This document shows positions 42,671 to 50,528 of a stretch of 64,000 nt of DNA, piece after piece. The notes under the pieces were generated by a model. The model had not been told where the DNA came from and did no database searches. It worked only from the letters and a program-made list of their open reading frames with translations. Source of the stretch: Blautia faecis (GTDB taxonomy: Bacteria > Bacillota > Clostridia > Lachnospirales > Lachnospiraceae). Made by a program: the position numbers and the translations under genes. The stretch covers positions 1 through 64,000 of the forward strand of contig NZ_JAJCIA010000012.1 of the NCBI RefSeq assembly GCF_020554845.1, given 5' to 3'. Within the stretch, counting starts at the first letter, position 1. The number at the start of each line of letters is the position of its first letter.

Positions 42671-42737
42671 TATGGAATGGTGCCGAAAGAGAAGCAGGCA
42701 CTGCACCATTAGATAAGCAAATAAAAAGGGAAATAAT

Positions 42738-43430
42738 ATGTTTGAAAAATTTGGACACGATTTTTATATCAATTTTATAAAAGATGACAGATACACCTGG
42801 CTGCTGGATGGTTTGAAAAATACCATGATCATCACTGTTTTCGCCCTGTTGATCGGTATCTGTATCGGTTTTCTGGTGGCAATTATCCGTTCTTCCCACG
42901 ATAAATCCGGGAATTTTAAAATTGCCAACTCCATCTGCAGAGTTTATCTGACTGTGATCCGTGGAACACCTACTGTGATCCAGCTTCTGATCATGAACTT
43001 TGTAGTTTTTGGTTCTGTAAGTGTCAATGAGATTCTGGTAGGAAGTCTGGCATTTGGTATCAATTCAGGTGCCTACGTTGCGGAGATCGTCCGTTCCGGA
43101 ATCATGTCAATTGATCAGGGACAGACAGAGGCAGGACGTAGCCTGGGACTTAATTTTACCCAGACCATGCGTCTTATTATCATTCCACAGGCGTTTAAGA
43201 ATGTGCTTCCTGCACTGGTAAATGAGTTTATCGTGCTGATCAAGGAAACTTCTATTATCGGTTACATCGGAATGATGGACCTGACCAAGGGTGCAATGCT
43301 GATCCAGAGCCGTACCTACAATGCTTTTATGCCTCTTCTGGCAGCAGCTGCAATTTATCTGATCGTGGTCATGGTATTGACCTTCTTTATGAATAAACTG
43401 GAGAGGAGACTGAGAACCAGTGAGCGTTGA
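42738..43430 (+). CDS. Polar amino-acid ABC transporter permease
   Basis: A 230-residue membrane protein. [20 protein letters not shown] and the docking loop [20 protein letters not shown] identify the HisM/GlnP family. It partners the permuted binding protein and overlaps the ATPase gene by 11 bases. Only one permease is present, so a homodimer is expected. Confidence 0.94.
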   Translation: MFEKFGHDFYINFIKDDRYTWLLDGLKNTMIITVFALLIGICIGFLVAIIRSSHDKSGNFKIANSICRVYLTVIRGTPTVIQLLIMNFVVFGSVSVNEILVGSLAFGINSGAYVAEIVRSGIMSIDQGQTEAGRSLGLNFTQTMRLIIIPQAFKNVLPALVNEFIVLIKETSIIGYIGMMDLTKGAMLIQSRTYNAFMPLLAAAAIYLIVVMVLTFFMNKLERRLRTSER

Positions 43431-44166
43431 TAAGAGTAAAGTTTTGATCCAGGTACAGGATCTGAAAAAAGCGTTTGGATCCAATCAGGTTCTGGATGGA
43501 ATTTCCACAGATATCTGTCAGGGCGAGGTTGTTGCCATTATTGGACCATCTGGCTCTGGTAAATCCACTTTCCTTCGTTCTCTCAACCTTCTGGAGGAGC
43601 CTACAGGAGGTAAAATCCTGTTTGAAGGAACAGATATCACAGATCCCAAGGTTGACATAAATCGACATCGTCAGAAGATCGGAATGGTTTTCCAGCAGTT
43701 TAATCTGTTTCCACACAAGACGGTAAAGCAGAATATTATGATGGCACCGGTTGCCCTGAAACTGATGACAAAGGAAGAGGCTTCCAGACGTGCGGACGAG
43801 CTTCTTGCTCGTGTGGGACTTCCAGATAAGGCAAATGCTTATCCGGATATGCTTTCCGGTGGTCAGAAGCAGCGTATTGCCATTGCAAGATCCCTTGCCA
43901 TGAATCCGGATGTTATGCTTTTTGACGAGCCTACTTCTGCACTGGATCCGGAGATGGTTGGAGAGGTTCTGGAGCTGATGAAAGAGCTTGCAAAGAGCGG
44001 CATGACTATGGTTGTAGTTACTCACGAGATGGGATTTGCAAGAGAGGTTGCAACAAGAGTTTTATTTATTGATGACGGCAAAATTCAGGAACAGAATGCG
44101 CCGAAGGAGTTTTTTGAAAATCCGCAGAATCCGCGATTGAAGGAATTTTTGTCTAAGGTTCTGTAA
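43420..44166 (+). CDS. Polar amino-acid ABC transporter ATPase (GlnQ-like)
   Basis: A 248-residue ATPase with Walker [11 protein letters not shown]-loop [13 protein letters not shown], signature [15 protein letters not shown], Walker [13 protein letters not shown], switch VVTHEMGFA. The start is GTG at 43420, inside the permease end after GGAGAGGAG. It completes the importer of the permuted binding protein. Confidence 0.95.
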   Translation: MSVDKSKVLIQVQDLKKAFGSNQVLDGISTDICQGEVVAIIGPSGSGKSTFLRSLNLLEEPTGGKILFEGTDITDPKVDINRHRQKIGMVFQQFNLFPHKTVKQNIMMAPVALKLMTKEEASRRADELLARVGLPDKANAYPDMLSGGQKQRIAIARSLAMNPDVMLFDEPTSALDPEMVGEVLELMKELAKSGMTMVVVTHEMGFAREVATRVLFIDDGKIQEQNAPKEFFENPQNPRLKEFLSKVL

Positions 44167-44172
44167 AAAGAA

Positions 44173-44224
44173 AAAAGACAACCTTTTCCATTGGTTTAAA
44201 TGGGACTGAGGTTGTCTTTTTTTT
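44173..44224. terminator. Bidirectional terminator
   Basis: AAAAGACAACCT (44173-44184) and AGGTTGTCTTTT (44209-44220) form a 12-bp perfect stem followed by more T residues. It serves the plus-strand importer and, in reverse, the CBS-domain gene. Confidence 0.9.
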
Positions 44225-44252
44225 GTGTGAAAAAACGCGGTGATTTAAAATC

Positions 44253-44663
44253 CTATGCGTTTTTCTTCATTTCTTTATAACAATATTTGATGATTTCTTT
44301 CCTTGTGACAATTCCGATAAAGTGATCCTGATCATCTATAACCGGCACAAAGTTCTGGTTGATTGCGCGGTCCAGGAGATCCTCCATGTCGCAGTCAACG
44401 TGTACCGGTTTGTAGGTGGCTCTTCTGGAGATAGCCATAACTGGTACTTCCTCGGCTGTTTTCATATCCGTGATGTTCAGATTTTTCATTCCCCAGAGAA
44501 GATCACCCTCAGAAATAGTACCTACGTATTTTCCATCTGGATTCAGAATAGGAATACAGGAAAATTTCCGGTGTTCCATTTTCTCAAGAGTCTGCCTCAA
44601 AGTTTCATTCTCGAAAATGTAGGCAATATCACTTTTCGGTGTTAAGAAAAAAAGTATATTCAA
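44253..44663 (-). CDS. CBS-domain pair protein
   Basis: A 136-residue stand-alone Bateman module. The first CBS repeat contains LEKMEHRKFSCIPILNPDGK and TISEGDLLW, the second LLDRAINQNFVPVIDDQDHF and GIVTRKEIIKY. Such proteins sense adenine nucleotides. It lies 20 bases after asnA on the same strand, so it may be co-transcribed. Target unknown. Confidence 0.9.
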   Translation of the reverse strand: MNILFFLTPKSDIAYIFENETLRQTLEKMEHRKFSCIPILNPDGKYVGTISEGDLLWGMKNLNITDMKTAEEVPVMAISRRATYKPVHVDCDMEDLLDRAINQNFVPVIDDQDHFIGIVTRKEIIKYCYKEMKKNA

Positions 44664-44683
44664 TTTGATCCCTCGATTCTATT

Positions 44684-45691
44684 TTACAGAAGTGGAATAC
44701 CGCCTTTAGCAGCTTCTTCCTGCATTTCCTTAGGCCACAGGGAAACATGTACTTCTCCAATATGAGCCTTGCGCAGGAAGAACATACAGATACGGGATTG
44801 ACCGATACCGCCGCCGATTGTGTATGGAAGTTCTTTATTCAGAATGGCCTTCTGGAACGGGAGCTCTCTGCGGTCGTCACAGCCGGCTTCTGTAAGCTGT
44901 TTGTCAAGTGCTGTCTCGTCTACACGGATACCCATGGAAGAAAGTTCAAGGGCAATGTCCAGTACAGGATAGTATACCAGAATATCGCCGTTTAATTCCC
45001 AGTCATCATAGTCTGGAGCACGTCCGTCGTGGCGCTCGCCATTTGTCAGTTTCTTACCTACCTGCATAAGGAAAACAGCGCCTTTTTCTTTGACGATCTT
45101 GTATTCTCTTTCCTTAGGGGTAAGATCCGGATACATGTCTACAAGCTCTTCTGTGGAGACAAATGCAATCTCTCTTGGAAGAATTTCTTCTATGTAGTCA
45201 TACTGTACTGCCATGTATTTCTCTGTCTTGCGGAGTACGCTGTAGATAGTACGGACAGTGTTAATGAGAGTTTCTACATTTCTCTCTTCTTTGGTGATGA
45301 TCTTCTCCCAGTCCCACTGGTCTACATAGATGGAATGGATGTTGTCAACATCCTCATCACGGCGGATGGCAACCATATCGGTGTATAAGCCCTCACCTAC
45401 AGAGAAACCATATTTCTTCAGTGCATAACGCTTCCATTTTGCAAGAGAATGTACGATTTCAGCGTTGCAGTCCATGCCTTTGATGTCAAAGCTTACCGGA
45501 CGCTCCACGCCGTTCAGGTTATCATTGAGGCCGGAACTTGGATCTACAAATATAGGTGCGGAGACACGCAGAAGGTTCAGCTTCTGTGCAAGTGTCTGCT
45601 GGAAAAAATCTTTCACAGTTTTAATTGCTACCTGAGTATCATGAAGATTAAGGTCTGCATGATAGCCCATAGGAATTTTTAATTGTTCCAT
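44684..45691 (-). CDS. asnA: Aspartate-ammonia ligase (asparagine synthetase A)
   Basis: A 335-residue class II synthetase-like enzyme that makes asparagine from aspartate, ammonia and ATP. RVSAPIFVDPSSGLNDNLNG and ERPVSFD near the start, YVDQWDWEKII in the middle, and GGGIGQSRICMFFL near the end are family motifs. The ATG at 45691 follows AAGGAGG; the frame extends upstream without a good start. The upstream region shows no T-box. Confidence 0.96.
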   Translation of the reverse strand: MEQLKIPMGYHADLNLHDTQVAIKTVKDFFQQTLAQKLNLLRVSAPIFVDPSSGLNDNLNGVERPVSFDIKGMDCNAEIVHSLAKWKRYALKKYGFSVGEGLYTDMVAIRRDEDVDNIHSIYVDQWDWEKIITKEERNVETLINTVRTIYSVLRKTEKYMAVQYDYIEEILPREIAFVSTEELVDMYPDLTPKEREYKIVKEKGAVFLMQVGKKLTNGERHDGRAPDYDDWELNGDILVYYPVLDIALELSSMGIRVDETALDKQLTEAGCDDRRELPFQKAILNKELPYTIGGGIGQSRICMFFLRKAHIGEVHVSLWPKEMQEEAAKGGIPLL

Positions 45692-45947
45692 GGGAATCCT
45701 CCTTGTTGATTGTGTTAATCTCTGTTTTCTGTTCACGATAATGTTCTGTGGTTACTAAAACGTGAACAGGAACAATCTCGGTTTATTATAACAGGTATTT
45801 TCCCGCTTGGCAATTTAGACCTTGCAAGAAATATGCAAAAAAGATACAATAAAAGACAAAGAATGTGATGATTTTTCCCTGTTGGAGCAAAAACAGGAAT
45901 TACAGGTTGTGGTGAAACAGAATAACCAGAGAACCGGGAGGATGTCT
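45692..45947. other. Divergent intergenic region
   Basis: It separates asnA from the zinc-ribbon gene. The open frame from 45822 leading into the zinc-ribbon gene is not well supported as coding, because the best ribosome site (GGGAGG, 45936-45941) is close to 45948. No other feature seen. Confidence 0.4.
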
Positions 45948-46844
45948 ATGGAGAAAAAAAGGTGCCAGGTCTGCGATGGGCCTGTTGTAAATGGCAGATG
46001 TAAGCTGTGTGGAATGCCTTATAGAAATGATGAGACTTTGTATCATCTGAATGAGAACAGAAGTGACCATTACCGTCATGCTACCAGCCGGGCGCGGGCA
46101 ATCATGCGCCAGGAGGAAATCCCGCTGGGAGATAAGAAGGCTGGAAGTGCTGCATATAAGACCGGGACCGGAACAGGCGTGGCAGGAGCCGGAAATAAAC
46201 ATGATCAGAAAACGGGAACACGAAGCTCTAAGTCACTGGCTGGTGCAGGCACAGGGAATTCTTATAATAAGGGAAATGTGAAAGCAGGAAGTATATATGG
46301 AGGAGGCACTGGTGCTGATAAGAATGGAAATAAGGTCTCTGTCCCTGCTGGGAGTTATAATTCCAAGAGCAGACAAAGTACAGCTGGAACTTACAGCGCT
46401 GCAGCTAAAAAAAGCAGTGTTTACACCCAGAAACCGGTAAAAAAGAAAAAAGGATCCCTTCTTGGATGGCTCATGGTCCTGGTGATCATCTGCGCAAGCT
46501 TACCGGAAATCCGGGATTCCCTGAAGGACAGCCTTGCTCCGATACTTGAAGAAGAATTTGGAGATATGTTCAGTTCTGGGGCTGATTCAGCCTCTTATAA
46601 ACTGATGGCAGGAGATGTGCTGGAGGTTGGAGAAAATGTGGATGGAGGCATTGTCCCAGGATATTACATTGCTTCCTGTTCAAATGGTTTTGTAAGTTTT
46701 ATGATCATGGGAGAAGAGGGTGAAAACGGAAGCATGACAGTGACAGATGGCGTGGAGCGTAAGATTACCCTGAAAGAGGGAGATCTGATCGGAATCATAA
46801 ATACAGAGTCAGAAGATTCCGCATTGATGCTTACTGCTCGTTAA
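45948..46844 (+). CDS. Zinc-ribbon single-pass membrane protein
   Basis: A 298-residue protein. CQVC and CKLC near residues 5-20 make a zinc ribbon, followed by about 130 residues of disordered Gly/Ala/Thr/Lys-rich sequence, then one membrane segment after KKKKGS (SLLGWLMVLVIICASL, about 168-183), and an extracytoplasmic domain of about 110 residues with regular strands (AGDVLEVGENVDGGIVPGYY). The layout resembles Firmicute zinc-ribbon membrane proteins of unknown role. A terminator follows. Confidence 0.75.
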   Translation: MEKKRCQVCDGPVVNGRCKLCGMPYRNDETLYHLNENRSDHYRHATSRARAIMRQEEIPLGDKKAGSAAYKTGTGTGVAGAGNKHDQKTGTRSSKSLAGAGTGNSYNKGNVKAGSIYGGGTGADKNGNKVSVPAGSYNSKSRQSTAGTYSAAAKKSSVYTQKPVKKKKGSLLGWLMVLVIICASLPEIRDSLKDSLAPILEEEFGDMFSSGADSASYKLMAGDVLEVGENVDGGIVPGYYIASCSNGFVSFMIMGEEGENGSMTVTDGVERKITLKEGDLIGIINTESEDSALMLTAR

Positions 46845-46875
46845 GATTGGGGAAATAATAGTAAAAAATAGTAAA

Positions 46876-46925
46876 AAAAGGAACCTCGTCAGATGAGTAC
46901 TTATTTCGTCGGAGGTTTCTTTTTG
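46876..46925 (+). terminator. Terminator of the zinc-ribbon gene
   Basis: GGAACCTC and GAGGTTTC (one G-T pair) are extended by flanking A and T runs. The downstream T run is directly followed by a miniature element. Confidence 0.8.
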
Positions 46926-46933
46926 TATGTTTA

Positions 46934-47004
46934 GAGCGTATTTGAAAAATCATTCCCGCAAATTGTGACGCACATCTTGCAGAAAGCCTTTTTCAAACAC
47001 TCTC
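46934..47004. mobile_element. TA-flanked palindromic miniature element, short form type A, copy 4
   Basis: A 71-bp core flanked by TA (46932-46933, 47005-47006). It is the long form with 89 bp missing, joined at a CAA word that occurs at both breakpoints of the long copies. Its last base together with the TA duplication makes the TAG stop of the minus-strand carbamate kinase gene. Confidence 0.8.
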
Positions 47005-47936
47005 TAGCGGATGGTAGTTCCTGTTTTTCCTTCATAGCCCTCTTTGGCATGAGCCATATCGGTAATCACAGTGCTCCGGCCTTCCCCTTTCTCAATAAAG
47101 GAAATACCTGCTTCGATTTTGGGAAGCATGGAACCGGAAGCAAACTGGTTCTCTTCAATGTATTTCTTAGCGTCCGCTACAGTGATGCTGCCAAGCTTCT
47201 GCTCATTTACCTGACCGTGGTTCAGACTTACGTTCTCTACACTTGTGAGAATCAGAAGAGTATCGGCATTTAATTCTTCTGCAAGAAGTCCTGCGGCAAG
47301 ATCTTTCTCAATGATGGCACTGGCACCGTGAAGGTTGATGCCCTGCTCAAGCACTGGAATTCCACCGCCGCCGGCTGCGATAACAACCTGGTCTGCATTG
47401 AGAAGTGCTCGTATAGTCTCAAGCTCTACGATTCTCTGTGGCTTCGGAGCTGCTACGATTCGTCTGTATCCGCCATCAGCAAGTCTGGTGACAAAGTTTC
47501 CTTTTTCTTCCTCTGCTTCAGCTTCTTCCTCAGTGAGAACACGTCCGATAATTTTCTCCGGATCTGCAAAAGCGTCGTCATATGGATCAATAACAGTCTG
47601 GGTAAGAATGGTAGCAACAGGTTTGTAAATTCCGCGGCTGATAAATTCAGAGCGGATCGCATTCTGAAGGTCATATCCAATGTAGCCCTGGCTCATTGCG
47701 GAGCAGACTGACATAGGAGCGAATGTATAATCCGGGTGTGTCTTTCCAAATTCATTCATTGCAGTGTGGATCATGCCAATCTGTGGGCCATTGCTGTGGG
47801 AGATTACCACCTTGGCACCCTCTTCAACAAGATCTGCGATTGCTTTTGCTGCGGCTTTGGTGGCTACTTTCTGCTCTGGAAGTGTGGTGCCGAGAGCTCT
47901 GTGACCTAATGCAACTACTACGATTTTTTCACTCAT
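47004..47936 (-). CDS. arcC: Carbamate kinase
   Basis: A 310-residue amino-acid-kinase fold enzyme that converts ADP and carbamoyl phosphate to ATP, ammonia and carbon dioxide. VISHSNGPQIGMI, VIAAGGGGIPV, IIEKDLAAGLLAEEL and LTSVENVSLNHG match the family. The N-terminal motif reads ALGHRALGTT where most family members have ALGGNALG, which points to a clostridial variant. No arcA or arcB is nearby. Its TAG stop is formed at the border of a miniature element. A CRP/ArcR-like site lies upstream. Confidence 0.9.
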   Translation of the reverse strand: MSEKIVVVALGHRALGTTLPEQKVATKAAAKAIADLVEEGAKVVISHSNGPQIGMIHTAMNEFGKTHPDYTFAPMSVCSAMSQGYIGYDLQNAIRSEFISRGIYKPVATILTQTVIDPYDDAFADPEKIIGRVLTEEEAEAEEEKGNFVTRLADGGYRRIVAAPKPQRIVELETIRALLNADQVVIAAGGGGIPVLEQGINLHGASAIIEKDLAAGLLAEELNADTLLILTSVENVSLNHGQVNEQKLGSITVADAKKYIEENQFASGSMLPKIEAGISFIEKGEGRSTVITDMAHAKEGYEGKTGTTIR

Positions 47937-47994
47937 AGGAGATACCTCGTTTCTGTCAAGAATATAATGCGGATATCAGAGTTAAGTGGATTAC

Positions 47995-48010
47995 TGTGAA
48001 AGTATTCACA
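47995..48010. promoter_or_regulatory. CRP/FNR-family operator candidate (ArcR-like)
   Basis: TGTGAAAGTATTCACA fits TGTGA-N6-TCACA exactly. Crp/Fnr-family ArcR activators of arginine-deiminase genes in other Firmicutes use this type of site. It is about 60 bases before the carbamate kinase start. Confidence 0.55.
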
Positions 48011-48277
48011 GCAACATGAATGATTTCTCCGGACATCCTTGTGTAATATCTTCCATTATAAAAGCTAAGGGTGGGAATTGCAATAGAAAAGTCCTTGAAA
48101 CAGGAAAAGCCATCCGCATCAGGCAGATGGCTCATTTCCTATATTTTTGAGGGGGGAGATAGAGAGTGGTTTTTCATCTATCCGAAATTCATTATATCGG
48201 CAATTTGTGAGGAAAATGTGTCTCAAATCTAAAAGAAATCGAAAAAATATGAAATGAAAATAAAATCCGACCCTTTA

Positions 48278-48306
48278 TTGCATTTAAAGACCAAGTGTGG
48301 TAAAGT
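48278..48306 (+). promoter_or_regulatory. Sigma-A promoter of the structured RNA
   Basis: TTGCAT (48278-48283) and TAAAGT (48301-48306) with a 17-base spacer; the expected start is near 48313. Confidence 0.65.
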
Positions 48307-48311
48307 AAACC

Positions 48312-48565
48312 TATCTTGTTTCTGCATTCTGCAGAAAAGAATTTCTACCGCGCCGGTTCGGCGCAAGATAACCCGTTTTTTGAAGGAAACCTGTTAACCT
48401 GGGCGTTTTATACGCTTTTTTGAAAATGGATGCATACAATGGCAAGGCAAATTTGCTTCGGAATGCTGTGAATAGGATCTGTTTAAGTGAGAAAGGTGTG
48501 ATTCCCATGTGCTGTCAGTGACTCATTTATATGGTGATGTCGCCAGTAGGCGGCAAGTCCGTTTT
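48312..48565 (+). ncRNA. Structured RNA candidate (free-standing RNA or leader of the surface-protein gene)
   Basis: Directly after a promoter, TATCTT (48312-48317) pairs with AAGATA (48365-48370) and encloses two perfect hairpins: TTTCTGC-ATTCT-GCAGAAA (48319-48337) and GCGCCG-GTT-CGGCGC (48350-48364), with a single-stranded AGAATTTCTACC between them. This is a three-way junction. Further hairpins follow (GCGT/ACGC at 48403-48415; GTCGCC-AGTA-GGCGGC at 48539-48554). I cannot assign it to a family. The 3' end is a guess, and the RNA could continue into the gene at 48628. Confidence 0.5.
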
Positions 48566-48627
48566 GTAAAATAGTAGTTTAATAACAGAGATTAGTGAAA
48601 AATAGGGGTAGAAAAGGAGAAGTTATA

Positions 48628-50289
48628 ATGAAAAACAGAATATGGAAAAAGATACTGGCAGTGGGAGTAAGTCTGCTTGCAGAAGCTGGGATGCTGGTTG
48701 GATGCACGGCGCAGCCGGCAGTGACATATGGAGCAGAAATGGAAGGCGGGTTATCTGTTGTCCAAGATGCGGCATGGACAGATTTACAGAAATTTCAGGC
48801 GGTGATTTCTGTAAAGGCAGATGGGCTGGCGTCACTTACGTGGGAAAATGAAAACCAGGAATATGAAAGTGGCGATGAAAATTTATTCAGCAGTGGAAAT
48901 CAGGACGGGAGCCTGGAAAATGATCAATATGATTTTTCGGATGAAACAATATCTCATCCAACATCTTACGAACTGGTAGTCTGGCTTTCTGAATATTTTC
49001 AGCCAGATGCTTCGTTTATGGCACCTGAAGGCTGCCTGAAAGAGGAGCTTCCTATCGAGACTGCTGACGGAAGATCCAGCAGTATAACCGGATTCCGCTG
49101 GAAAATAAATTCGGGAGAACAGGGCAAACAGCTGAAAATTCCGGTTACCTTGCGGGATGAATATCGTTTTCCAGCAGAAAAACATACAGTTCCTACCTGT
49201 CAGGATATTTTGCATGCAAATGGTGCTATAAGCGGAGAAGAAAATGGAGGCGGAGTTTACATTGTAAAAAAAGTGGAAAATGAAAAAAACATTTTGTGTA
49301 AAGCCTTATCTAAGAGTTTGGAGATACCAGCTGCACACATGGATTTTTCAGTGGAGATGGAAGCCAAGGAAAAGGCGCTTTATACTGGAAAACGCATTCA
49401 TATGGCAGTGAATCTGACAAATAATGGTCAGGTACCTTTTTATAAAATTTCCCTTCAGGCCAAAGTAAAAGAACAGGAACTGGTACCTGTGTGGGAAAAG
49501 GAGCCTGGCCTTGAAGTTTCGGAAAGTGGTGCAGTGCTGGAAAGCCTTTCCGCAGGGGAAACACGAATCCTGTCTTTTTATATAGATCCGGACATGGATC
49601 AGAAAAGTAATCTGGAGCTGGAGCTTTTTGCAAAAACAGAAAATCCGGTTTCGTTGGAGAAAGCAGCAGAAAAACAGTTAACATTACAGCAGGGAAAAGC
49701 CTCTTTTACGGTAAAGAAAACAGCTGACTGCGACAACGCCAGCCCTGGGGAGACTGTGACTTATCAGATCAGTATTCACAATACCGGGGAGGTGACTCTG
49801 CATTCCGTAGTTACTACAGAACGTTTCGGGCTTGCCGGAGTAACAGCTACTTTTCAGGAACAGAGAGGTATAACCCTGAATAAAAGCAGGACTCAGGCGA
49901 AAATCCAGGAAATCGCACCTGGTGGCTGTGTGAATTTAAAGGCAAAAGTTGTACTTCCAAAAGATCTGAAAGACCAGAATCTGATGAATCAGATTATTGT
50001 AGTTACTGACGAGACTGGTGAGGAAAGCGCAGTGCGGGATCAGGCAACCATCCGTGTGGAAGATAAGGAGAAGGATGGAAATGGAAGCGGAAACGGAAAT
50101 GGGGGTGGAAATGGAGATGGAACTGGCATAGGCAGTGGGAATAATGATGGCAGCACAATGGCTGCGTCCACCTCTCCAAAAACAGGGGATACTTCCCACA
50201 AAGAGCTGTTTCAGGTACTGATTCTGCTTTCGTTTCTTTTTTCCGCTGTAGCCGCCAGAAGAATGTTTGGAGACAATGCTCACAGATGA
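48628..50289 (+). CDS. Surface protein with lipobox-like signal and sortase-type C-terminus
   Basis: A 553-residue exported protein. The N-terminus has a signal sequence with LVGC (cysteine near residue 26), a usable lipobox. The middle holds extracellular beta domains; about residues 365-475 resemble a DUF11-type repeat (SFTVKKTADCDNASPGETVT, then ISIHNTGEVTLHSVVTT). A Gly/Asn-rich linker of about 30 residues leads to SPKTGD near 516-521, a hydrophobic segment and an arginine pair, the layout of a sortase sorting signal with proline in place of LP. ATG at 48628 follows AAAAGGAG. Role unknown; adhesion or pilus-like function is possible. Confidence 0.78.
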   Translation: MKNRIWKKILAVGVSLLAEAGMLVGCTAQPAVTYGAEMEGGLSVVQDAAWTDLQKFQAVISVKADGLASLTWENENQEYESGDENLFSSGNQDGSLENDQYDFSDETISHPTSYELVVWLSEYFQPDASFMAPEGCLKEELPIETADGRSSSITGFRWKINSGEQGKQLKIPVTLRDEYRFPAEKHTVPTCQDILHANGAISGEENGGGVYIVKKVENEKNILCKALSKSLEIPAAHMDFSVEMEAKEKALYTGKRIHMAVNLTNNGQVPFYKISLQAKVKEQELVPVWEKEPGLEVSESGAVLESLSAGETRILSFYIDPDMDQKSNLELELFAKTENPVSLEKAAEKQLTLQQGKASFTVKKTADCDNASPGETVTYQISIHNTGEVTLHSVVTTERFGLAGVTATFQEQRGITLNKSRTQAKIQEIAPGGCVNLKAKVVLPKDLKDQNLMNQIIVVTDETGEESAVRDQATIRVEDKEKDGNGSGNGNGGGNGDGTGIGSGNNDGSTMAASTSPKTGDTSHKELFQVLILLSFLFSAVAARRMFGDNAHR

Positions 50290-50528
50290 CCCGTGAATGG
50301 AAACTATAATGTGAGGTGAACGGTTACTGTTTTTTAACAGGAAAGATTGAAAACAAATTCTGTGTGTGATATTCTATAAAAGAGTATGCGTTGCTGTATG
50401 ATGTCATTAGATTAGAGCGTGTTTGAAAAATCATTCCCGCAAATTGTGACACAAATCTTGCAGAAAGTCTTTTTCAAACAAGCTCTGGCGTGATTTTAAA
50501 GCAACGTCAATATAGGGAGGCATATATT
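50290..50528. other. Intergenic region with miniature element before murE
   Basis: No gene is seen. A short miniature element occupies 50415-50485. The ribosome site for murE (AGGGAGG) follows. No clear promoter is seen on the gene side of the element. Confidence 0.4.
50415..50485. mobile_element. TA-flanked palindromic miniature element, short form type A, copy 5
   Basis: A 71-bp core with the same deletion join as copy 4. It is flanked by TA at 50413-50414 and a degenerate TG at 50486-50487, and it has more changes than the other copies, so it may be older. It lies about 45 bases before murE and so within its leader or promoter region. Confidence 0.75.

Larger units (their letters stand above)
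47937..48311. other. Upstream region of the carbamate kinase gene and start of a 690-base gene-free stretch
   Basis: No gene is seen. CTGTGAA-AGTA-TTCACAG (47994-48011) contains TGTGA-N6-TCACA. A TATATT box for the minus strand lies at 47961-47966. A hairpin at 48102-48140 (AGCCATC/GATGGCT with GGAA/TTCC outside), followed by TATATTTTTG, may be a terminator on the plus strand. A plus-strand promoter at 48278-48306 leads into the structured RNA candidate. Confidence 0.5.

Noticed and set aside
45692..45821. T-box leader upstream of asnA
   Set aside because: No TGG-containing antiterminator motif or specifier stem could be found in the short leader.
48312..48370. Purine riboswitch, because the junction contains TTTCTACC between two hairpins
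   Set aside because: The hairpin loops lack the kissing-loop sequences, the second stem abuts the closing stem with no joining segment, and the downstream gene is a surface protein. The resemblance is limited to the topology and eight bases.
48430..48560. Cobalamin or c-di-GMP riboswitch in the same leader
   Set aside because: Fragments such as GAATAGGAT and GGCAAGGCAAA recall these families but the required conserved cores are not present.
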